This document shows positions 41,111-52,055 of a stretch of 64,000 nucleotides of DNA, in pieces; the stretch's first letter is position 1, and every line of letters begins with the position of its first letter. Position numbers and translations under genes: made by a program. The stretch is taken from contig CM046858.1 in the NCBI GenBank assembly GCA_025617745.1, positions 44,031,750 to 44,095,749 on the forward strand, read 5' to 3'. Source of the stretch: Heliocidaris erythrogramma (lineage: Eukaryota; Echinodermata; Echinoidea; Camarodonta; Echinometridae). The notes beneath the pieces were generated by a model. That model ran no database searches. It saw only the letters and a list, made by a program, of their open reading frames with translations, and was not told the origin of the DNA.

Positions 41111-41318
41111 TTATCTTAAATTCATCTCTTGTTCTTTTTTCCTCCCGTATGATATTTTTGCTTTTATCTGAAAGCTCTAAATCTTCTTCACTTCTTATTT
41201 AGAATGCAGTTAGGAATAGCATCTTCACATATTGGCCCACAGTCCCTTAATATGTAGGAATGTATCACATCTTTTCCCCGCAGAAGATACTTCAAAATGC
41301 ACAGACCTTTGTCTTTTC

Positions 41319-41566
41319 TCACTGAGTGATGCAGTTGGTGCCGCAGTCTTCTGTGTATTTATCCTTCAAAATGCATAGGCCCTGATATTTTCTCTCACTG
41401 TGTGATGTAGTGGGTGCCGACGTCTTCTGCATATTTATTAGATATGAAACTGATGGAGATAAAGTTGTCCCCTCACAACATAATTTACATGTACAATTGT
41501 AGGAATGTATCACATCTTCTCCCAGTAGAAGACACTTAAAAATGCATAGACCCTGATCATTTCCTC
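41319..41566 (-). repeat. Two tandem copies of the CEP85 terminal coding end
   Basis: Downstream of the real stop (41567-41569) the sequence coding for DKYAEDVGASCITQ-stop is repeated twice with following UTR. Copy B (41395-41439) reads NKYAEDVGTHYITQ-stop and copy C (41319-41363) reads DKYTEDCGTNCITQ-stop. Each is followed by the diverged block GATCAGGGTCTATGCATTTT / AGTGTCTTCTACTGGGA. Confidence 0.85.
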
Positions 41567-41739
41567 TCATTGAGTGATGCAGGAGGCGCCGACGTCTTCG
41601 GCATATTTATCTGAGACGAGACTTCGGAGGAGATCGATGTCCCCTCTCAGCTTCTGGACCTGTGTCAGCTTTGCTCGGATCACGCCTTCACTTCCTGATT
41701 CATCATCCTCGTCGACGTCAAATCCCATGGCTGATGAAG
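41567..41739 (-). CDS. CEP85: CEP85 exon 12 (C-terminus)
   Basis: Acceptor TTTGACAG|CTTC; codes for an acidic stretch DVDEDDESGSE and then KLTQVQKLRGDIDLLRSLV-SDKYAEDVGASCITQ-stop, the most conserved part of the family. Confidence 0.93.
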
Positions 41740-44700
41740 CTGTCAAAATGAAGTGTGCATAACAATTTAGATGCATGATTATACAGGTACAGCTACATGT
41801 GACGGGTTAAAACAGTTTTCTTGTGACCTGGATATAATTGTGATTCTACTGAATTTTTCTATTTGAATCAAAGAAAAATGGAGGCGTGAGTAGACTTTAT
41901 TTGATGACATGTTTAGCACAAGGCTAATCTGCCACAAGGTCCATTAAATTGTACATCAAACAAGTGTTACATGTACCTACAGGCAAATATTGTGGAGAGG
42001 ATAAATATTAACTTAACTTTCTATATCCAGGTTATTTTCTGATTTAATTTAAAGGAAAATGAGCCTAAGCCTAAGAGCAGGATATTTCTTAAATAGCCTT
42101 GCAATTTTTGAATATCCTTGTGGATATCCATGGTATACGTATATTGGTTAATTCACTTGACTTTCAATCAAGAAGGTGAGGGTTTGAACCCCATCCCAGC
42201 ACTAGTGTTCTTCAGCAAGGCATCAGTCTACTTTTCCCACTCTCCACCCAGGTGTAAATGGGTTCCTAACAAACAAGTAACTGACCATTCCACTCCAAGC
42301 AGGGTAATAATATTGGGGCACCAGGAGCATAGGGGTGTGATGGATGATGTATAATCTATACAATAAGTCACTATTATTGTCCAGATGTGATACCCCAGTC
42401 ACACCAAACTACATTAACTCACACCAACCGATAATCAATAGCTTGGCCATTAGTGGTAATGCACTATTGATTTTTTTTTTCCCCAGCCTTCCGTCAGTCT
42501 AGTACTGTAATTGCAGAAATATTCGCGTTACATTAATTTTCGCGAATTTCGCGCTATTTTCGGCGGGCGCGAATTCTAGAACACGCGAAAATATTAGCAC
42601 GATTTCTTATGCTTTTTTTTTAATGGACGCTGCATTGCGCGCTTCATCTGAATAATACATGTTTGAATCCAATTCACTTTAGAGTGCGTGTGTGTAGTTG
42701 TGTCTGTAGCCTGTAGCATGCATTTGAATGGACCGCGTGTGTGTGAAACAATAAATGGAGTTGCATTTTTGCGAGTAATTGTGCAGCGCGAATATGTTTG
42801 GGGGTAGCTCAGCGCGAAAATTTAATCACGCGAAAATAACAGCATTTACAGTAGTGTCAGACTTATCAGTGTGACTGGGGAATAAGATCGCTAGGAGACC
42901 AACTTACGTCTGAATCCGAGTAGTAGGGACACATTCGGCTCCTGACCCTCGGCCCTCTGATTAACGAGCTCTACTAGTCTCTGAAGCTCCTGGACACATA
43001 GACTAAGTTCCTTGACCAGCTGACCGGTGAAACGAGCCTTGTCCGAGGAGACTTGCTTCTCCAAGCTCTGGACGCTCTCCTGGAGGGAGAGATTGTGGCC
43101 GTAGAGCTCCTGGCTCTGGGAGGAAAGCTGTGAGAGTCATAGACACGTGATATTAGATGGGATCATTGACAAATCATTAGAAAACCATTGGCAAATTGAA
43201 GTCCACAGTGTAACCAATAGCTCAAGATAACCAAGAAACAAATGAATACTGAAATGGATTGTCCCGAAAATGAAACTGTAAAGAAATACTATTTGTGGAT
43301 AATTAAGGCAAGTTTTACTCTACATTTTTTTTTTGTTATCATAACCATTACTGTTTTATTTCTAAGAAAATTTATACACTATATACAAATGGGGTTTAAT
43401 CATATGCAATATGTCCATTGGAAAGATGTGCATAAAAAGAAATAGAAAAACAATAAGTTTACCTTACACCATGTATTAACGACAAAAATTAACAAGAAAA
43501 ATTAACAAGATGGCACTGGGGATACATAAGCTTTCTACAGGAGTGTATTGTTAAAACTGACACATTTCTTTAACCCTTTTGAGACAACTGACCACATATT
43601 GTGGTTTGGCTCAACGTATTTGTATTCAGAGCCTTAAAAATATACCAGATACATGATTAGAAATAGCAAACATTTTTGCACAGACTATGTCCAGTTTTCT
43701 TGCATGACCATATTGCGTTTGATGCCAAGAATTTTAAAAAAGGAGAATAAGCTTTAAAATCCTTAAACTGGCAACACATGAGAGGTTCAAAATCAATGTT
43801 TTTGTCATCAAAGTTGGCAATATTTGTAAAACTTTTCAACAAAGTTCCTAACCATGTATGTTGTTTTCAAAGACATTACATTTTATTAGAACCATGTAGC
43901 ATAAAAAGAGAAATATTTTTGTTACCATTTAGCCTTTAAATAATTCTTGTCATGAAAGGATTAACTGAACCTTTTACCTATCGCTAATAAAGGCTATTTG
44001 CAGCAACAAACATTTATGAATTAAAAATTAAAAGTTGCAACCTGATAATCTCAAAACATCAAACTTTTACAAATTAATTTCATTTTACAAATTTAAATGC
44101 ACATGAAAGTTTCCAGTTTTAAAGTTCTAGCATGATCCTGATCAAGAAAGGAAAGACAGAACCTCACCTCCTTCATAGATCTAGTGATATCACGGAGAGC
44201 CGATTCCTTGTTCTGGAGCTCCACCTTCAACGCTGTGATGACTCCTTCCTCCTGGAGGAGACGTGACTCTGTCTCTTGTAGCGCCCTCTGGTGTTCAATC
44301 TGGACCTTCTGCAGATGCCTGTGCTTGCTGTCTATCACCTGTAATCAAGATTTTCCAATAGAGTGATTTGACAATTTATAACAAACAAATAGTACATGCA
44401 TGAGACAACAATGATCTAGATTATAGTACAGATTCATATACAGACAACAATGATCTAGATTATAGTACAGATTCATATACAGTGAAACCCGTCTACAAAG
44501 ACCACTCAAGGGAGACAAGAAAAGCCGTCCTTATGAGCAGTTGGTCTTTATGTACAGGTTCCTTTAATACGCGTTTCAATGAGAAACACTTTTCAAGGGA
44601 AACAAAAATTACGGTCTTTCTAGACAGGTGGTCTTTCTATACAGGTGGTCGCTAAAGCGGGTTTCACTGTATTAAAGAGAAGGATGAGTTTTGGGAAAGG

Positions 44701-47700
44701 TGAAAAATAATTTGTGAGCTTTCTCATTCCTCTTATGTCAGTTTGGAAGAAGATCATATAGAAATGTCCCCTGAAAAGGATTGCTCTTTAACCCTAAAAG
44801 GCCGGGGGGGGGGGGAATCCACCCCCCCTCGACGTTTCTCGCGATAAATCCGCAACACGCAAAACAGTCGCCGCATCTTTTGAGACCAAATTCGTGATGT
44901 CCAGGCATGCGGTTCCGAAGTTACGCAACATTTCGTACTTGCACGTCAGACCGAAAATTGCTCAAAAACGTGATTTCATGTATAATTTCAATACAAAATG
45001 TGTTTTCAGCCAAAATTTAGAAATCTATATTTTTACATTTGCTGATTGAAATTAATTTATTTTAGGCTGTTTATGTTTGCGAAAGTGTCCCCGACAAATT
45101 TCATCCAAAAAACAATAAAAAAACAAAAAGTAAAAAAACAAAGAAATACATAAGAAATTTTAAATACAATAAAATACATAAGAAATCAATTTTGATTCCG
45201 AATTTTTTTCAAGTATATTTGCTAAGAATACTGGAAAGAGTGTCTAGACCAAAAATTAGCATATTTTTAGCTTTATTTAATGATTTAATGATTTAGAGCC
45301 AAATTTTGATTTCATGCATAAATTTGCATAATTAATTAATGTGCAAATTTTTCGCAGCATTTAACCAGACAGTTTTGTAGATTACGTTGTGGGTGACGTG
45401 CGTGCTGATTTTCGGCGTGATCGCACACGATCTTGTACAAGAAACAAAAACTTATGAAATAATTTGAACGGTCACGATTTACCTCTTAATTTACTCTTAA
45501 CCCTAAAAAGACTAGGGGGGGGGCCTTTTAGGCCTCCCCCCCTCGACATAAACTGATTATTTTGTAACGCTTAAAGATTTCGCGCTGCTGTTTCATGACT
45601 TTTTTTTTAGACTTTTGCGCAACTTTTGATACCAAATTTGCATGCCCCGCGTGTATGATAACAGAGTTATGTCATGTTTTCACAAGGCATGTCAAGAAAA
45701 ATTTGATATTTTGCATTCGTTTGTGTGTAAAGTCAATGGGGACTGGAATGAATATTACAGATACTGTTTTCAAACTATTTTTTCATATTTTCCAAAATAA
45801 GAATAAGATTAATTTGACTATGCATTCATGTATAAAACATAATGAACTATGTATATACCAAATTTGGTTGCAATCGGACAATCAACAGCCGAGATCTTGG
45901 GGGCCCTTTAGGCCCCCCCCCCCCCCCCAGTTTTTCCAGCCTCCAAAATACCCCAGTCTTTTTAGGGTTAAAGGAACAGAGGGGTAAGACTGATACATTT
46001 CAAAATACTGCATATTTCTTTATGAAATCATATACAATATAGTGCCATTAATGATCATCTGAAGATGTGTCTTCTAGTCACTTACCTTCTTCAGATGTTC
46101 CACGCTTGAAGAATGTCTTTTGTTCTCTTCTCTAAGGTGTTCAATATCTCCCCTGCTGCATAGCTCAAAATCAGTTGGGTCACCAGTCTCCTTTGATCCC
46201 AATGCTTTCTGTAGTTTAGACATCTCTTTCTTCATCCTGCAAAATTGCATAAAATGGTCAGAAAATGTCATATGAAGAAACACACCATCCTTAGAAGAAA
46301 AAGAAAATTAGCACGGCTTCAAACCAGCTTAATAACAGACCATCATTTAAAGGATAATGTAATCTGGCTTTATAGCAGGGGGCCGTTTCATCAGGTGTCT
46401 TGTCGGTGAGTTTACTGACAACTTTGCTCTCAACCAATCAGATGCAAGGATGTCAGGAGCTTATAACAGTTATTGTAACTTGTCATTGATGACAAGTTTT
46501 ATGAAACAGGGTCCTGGAATCTGTTTACCCTTGGTCCAAATTGAATGCAATATGGCCTTGTGGCATCACAGCAGAGTGATTTGCAAGGACCAAGATCAAG
46601 GCTAACTTGCATATATAACATCCACGTCATGACTGATTTATTAACATCAGGACCCTGTTTCATAAAACTTGTCATCAATAACAAGTTGCAATAACTGTTT
46701 GAGCTACTGAAATCCTTGCATCCGATTGGCTGAGAGCAAATTTGTTCGGTAAAAATCACTGACAAGACACTTGATGAAACGCCCCCAGAAGATACCTTTG
46801 TCATGAAGAATGAAAAAAAATTGCCTTAGGTATCCCCTTTTTTTGTGTGTGAAGTCCCCTCTGCTTGGTATCAACTCCAAGGGTGTTATGCACTGGTGAG
46901 CACCTTGGTTGCGAATTAACCCATAGACTACGTGAACCGGGTGGCTCCTGTATAAAGCCTATGAGAGTTAAAGAGTTCAGTAGCCAACGGGTTAATACCT
47001 TTCTATCTCAGCCTCTAGAGTATGCTTCTTTTCTTCAAGATCTGTTGACTCCTGTTTATTCCTATGAGCCTTCTGCTTGGCCTTGGAGAGAGATGCCTCC
47101 AGACTGACGATGCGTTCCCGTAGCAACCCCTCCTGCTGGCGTAGATCCCGGATGTGTTCAAAAGATGTTGTCAAGGAACAATGTTTGATGTTGTGGTTGC
47201 CGAAAAGACACGATCTCTTCCAAAGCACTCTAGCACTCAGTCTTAAAAAGATATTCACAAATTTATTTTACAGTAATGCTAGGATCAAACAACAACGATG
47301 ATAATGATCATAGTTGGGTTTGGTTTACCATATATAATAGAATCTGTATGTGGTTGGGAGAAAGCGTATGAAAAGGATGAGGTAATCAGTTGGCTCACTG
47401 CCATGAATACAATATGTAATCCATACTGGGTGCCCATCTCTGTTGACACTCTCCAGTGTGTATGGTTTTCACAGCAAGTCCAACAACCTATTGTTGAGTG
47501 GTATTGAATACAAAGATAGATTGCAATTTTCCTTGTCCAAACAATTAATTGAATGGTCATAATTGACACAAAAGGCATAAAGGCTCAATATAAACAGGAA
47601 ACATGATGGGGTAAACCACTTTTTTGCAAAAAAAGAACAAAATTAAACAATCCTGGAGGAGTTCTCATTTCTGTAAAATCTTGTAATACCTTACATAGAT

Positions 47701-50700
47701 CAGGGATTGGATGTACAGGGTATTACTGTGCACTGCTATGTATTTTTGAGCCCATATTGCCTCTTATCAATCATTTAAATATTCGCCTTTGCCACATCAG
47801 TTGTTTTTATGCAATTTACCTCCTCGTGTCTGAAAGAGAGCTTAAAAAGGGCTTGTGTCTTTAAAAAAAAAAAGGGGTACGGGTGATTTCTAAATGAAAG
47901 GATATCGTATCACAGCTCTCCTTGTACTCATCAGCCGTGGGTAAGTCATGCATGTATTTCTCTATCTTATTCAGTCTCTTCTTCAGCTTGTCATAGTCCT
48001 TCTTACTATGCAGCAGTTGACCTTTGACCTCCTGAAGCTCAGCCTCCTTCAGCTTCAACTGGAAAACAAGATGAAAGTGAAACCTATGTGAACAACAAAG
48101 CCTCACTGAATTGTTGTGTCAGTACCACATTACTTCACTCTACTGAGAACATCTTTATACGGTATCATGAGAAAAATAAATAAAACTTGCAAGAAAACAC
48201 AGAACATGAAAAATGACAATATTAGAGCAAGAAAAAAAGAGAAGAGACATGGGAGAGGTGGAACAAAGAGGATACAGAGATGGGGGAAGTGGTAGAAAAC
48301 GAAATATCTTATTAAGTTCTTATTTAGTTAAAATTCGACATCTATAAAAAGGACAGAAAGGGAGAGGGAGAGAGAGGGGGTGGGGAGAGGTCTGGAAGGA
48401 AGGCAGAAAAAAGCAAACAGCCACAATCCAGTACATACCTTTGTTTTGAGTTCATTAATAGTCATTTCATTGGTGAGTTGAGATTCCTCCACTTCCCTAA
48501 GGAACAAATGGGAAAAGGGCAATAATCCCATTACATGTACATGATAAAAGAATCCCATCTTATTACGCCAATATACATACACAAACTAGAATTTCATGAT
48601 TACATATATATTATTAGGACAGCATTCCTAGTCTTCCGACTGTAAACATAATTGTACCGTTTCCGAGTGAACACTGATGTCAATCATAGAAGCTCAGGCT
48701 GTAAAATGTTCCGGTTTATATAATTTCACAGATGACTAATTATTGCAAAGCTGACAACAATCATAATTCCACCTACCCTAATTTTCGGCTGAGTTGTTCT
48801 CCTTCAGCCATCTTAGCAGTAGAGACCTCCGCCAGCTGAGCTCTTAGAGATGCAATCTCATACTGATACTCCTGGGTATAGAGAGTATAATACAAAGAAA
48901 TGACATTCAAAGCAAAAATGAAACATGAACACTCTTATGACAAAAGCATGGAACTTTTCAAATGGGGTGATCATTATGCTCATCCACAATCTTTGATTCG
49001 ACAGGCAGAGGTTGACCAAGTCAAACCAAGTTTAAAGCTCAGAGCAAAAACCATGTCATCCTTCTACTCTCAGCATTACAATGTACATTTGGATATTCGA
49101 TATTAGTATCTCACCTGCATCTTAAGAAATAGCATATCTCCTTCATCCCTGGATCTAGTAAAGATGCGTTGCCTAGCGATATTCTCCTGCTCATCGTTCT
49201 GTTTCCTCAGATGCGCAATCTCCAGCTTTTGCCTGAAAAGATGATGCAATAAAAAACACTTGAATTCTTGTAACACCATGAAAACTGGCTTTAATTTTCA
49301 GGGCATATAAAAAGTACTATCAGCACAAGCTTCAATATGAATACATAAAATGTATCTTGTCAATTAAATTGCTTTCATAAGGCAAAGTACAGTAGGTAGT
49401 CAAATTGCAGTTGGCACAAAGGTCCATCAGAAACATATTCGACGCAGTCATTCAATTTTTCATGCCTTGCACTTTTACATACATTTGTACATGTTTTGAA
49501 ATAATTATAAAAAATATCACATATTACAAACACTAATCCAATCATTAAATTTGTGCTACTGCATAATGATCTAAAATTTCAATTACAAAAAAATAAACCA
49601 CGTGAATGACATGTCTAATGGATGTGTTCTTGGTGTGTAAGACCACTGTCCTAGCCTTATTTGTACATTCTCACACTTTTCCGCAGCATAGGTACATGTA
49701 TGTACAACATGTATGCACATTTTGTCATATTTTTCTTAAAAATACAGTATGAACAAATTATTTTGTTCATTTATTACATATTGGAAAGTTGGAAATAAAT
49801 GCTGAAAAACTGAAATTGAATTGAATTGAATTGAATTGAATTGAAGACTAAAAATTCCATCAAACTTTCAATAATTGAGTGATATGAGCCATGGGATGTA
49901 CACAAAAACAACTCTTAAATGTAAAGTATTTCGTGGTACATATACATGTATATGCTCACCTTTCAATAACAATATTCCTCTCATGAAGCATATTTTCCTT
50001 GGCCCTAATCAGTCCCTCCATATTGGTGGGCTCTGAACTCATCACCGCCCCATAACTGAAATTGGAATCTCCCACATGGTAGCCCATCCCTGCTGCATGC
50101 ATGGGCATATCATGGCCTGCTCCACTCCTACCAGAGGGGTGGTAAGCAGGGTTGAGTTGGAGGTGCTGCATCTGCTGCTGGAGACCAAACTGAGAGTCCA
50201 AGTTCTGCTGCCACTGGGATAAGTTCATCTTTGTGTGGAACGGGACCGGATTCCCTGCTGCCCTGGATCCACGACCCAAGTCAGAAGGTCCAGGATACTT
50301 GGAATAGTCCGGAGGACCATAACCAGAATCTCCAAATGCACTAGAGTATGATCGAGGGCTCTTGTTCATGGGATGTTGCAACACCTTGGAGTAGCTGGAG
50401 AGATGGGAATGATGAGATGCTGGGGACCGATGGGATGGGTTCTTTTCCATCAAGGTGGTATCAGGGACCATGTCTGTTTCATTGAGAGTGTTATCCCAGT
50501 CCAAAGGGAGGAACGTATCGTCTGGTTCCAGGTTCGATATCTTTGGGTCATTGTCGACAAAAAGGGCTGGATCGTGACCGTCTGTCATGGTGGTGACGTC
50601 TTCACTGCCATCACCCACACGAGCTCTTGGACTCATCTGCCTTTCTCGCTGTGGGGTTCTAATGTGGCTCCCTTTATAACAATGGACAATGTTGAAAAAC

Positions 50701-52008
50701 ATCATTAGAAATTTATCAAAGGGCACAAATTGCCCAAAATCTCCTCTGCATGTTACATGTAATTCCAAGTTAACTTTCGTGTGGCTTTATATGAAATCAC
50801 TTGTCTTTTAATCCTTTAATAAACATTTAAATGTATCATGGAGTTTTGGGCCAATTGTCTTCAGCCCATCAAGCGCCATCCATTCACAGAGTTTTAATAA
50901 CTCATTATTTGGGGGGCACAACATGGTGTATATTCCTTTGTTTGCATGCTTGCCTAACAAAGCAACAACCCCATATTGCTACCTACTGGAGCCGAGTAGG
51001 CCAAACTAAGTGCATAGATGACTCTGAGCCCATCTATCTTTCTGCTGATTTGAGGCATTTGTTTGTAAGATCCTACAAGAGAGATGGAAATGGAGACCTA
51101 CCATGTCTACCAACATGTCCGTTTGATACAGGTGAATAGTGACTGGGCTTGTCTAGCTGGTTGTTATTAGGAAGGACCTGGGCTACCTTGGGCTGACGAG
51201 TAGGTTCTGTAGGGACAGATAGAAAAAGACAGATAAACAGAAGAGAGACAGAGAGAAAGAGAAAGAGAGGGAGAAAAAGAGAAAGAGAAAGTGAAAGAGA
51301 GAGAAAGTGAAAGAGAGAGAAAGAGAGAGAGATAGAAAAAGAGAAAGAAACAGAGGAAGAGAGAGAGGAGATAAGAGAAAAACAGAATGTATGTACATGC
51401 ATATTGTGGTGCATTTTATAAAGGCAATTTACATTGTTCATGCTGGCGGGGGAAAGTAGATATCAAGTTACCAAGTTATCATTTGAAATGTTCCAAACAT
51501 ATTCAAGACAGATATTAATACCCAATCTATAAACACTTTTATTATCACTCTAAATTTGTACTTTTTTTTTTATGTACAAACCTCTAATTGGCTCTAAAAG
51601 CTATAATACAGTTCTGTAATTTTTCTACAAGCCCAACCATATCCTTGTACAGTATACGTGTACATCATGATAAATCATTCTGAATCATCATCCAACAGAC
51701 AAAGCAAACATATGGTTGTGACACTGATATTGTACAATTGTGGGCTTGCCCTTATTTTACCAGGAAATCTTGTCGTAAGTAAGGGTACTCATTTCAAAAT
51801 TCAATATCATACAGAATACATGTATTGCATGAATCATGTACATGTACATGTATCTTCTGACACATTCTACTCGAACCATTAATAGTACAATGCTCAATAC
51901 TAGTGTGTATTCTATTGACTGCAACTGAAAAACGATCACATTTTTGTACATTTATGATAAAGAGTGTTTCAAAAGTGTACATGTTTATTACAACATCCAC
52001 TAACTAAC

Positions 52009-52055
<47 letters not shown>

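Larger units (their letters stand above)
35900..41318. other. Intergenic DNA between convergent ACAT1 and CEP85
   Basis: No gene recognised. It contains MITEs (36311, 38121, 39107, 39886), a 415-bp dispersed repeat (37545-37960) and CT-rich tracts (40980-41110). The 3' untranslated region of CEP85 probably occupies the right end; a minus-strand AATAAA lies at 40788-40793. Confidence 0.5.

Noticed and set aside
47833-47842. A 10-base micro-exon in the CEP85 intron 7 region (CTTTCAG|ACACGAGGAG|GTAAAT)
   Set aside because: Good splice sites, but the phase does not lead into exon 8 by any AG; unnecessary once the U12 intron is recognised.
47906-47914. A GT donor for CEP85 exon 7 at AGCT|GTGATA
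   Set aside because: It gives phase 1, and no AG acceptor upstream of exon 8 restores the frame. The adjacent ATATCCTTT with a matching branch site and AC end explains everything.
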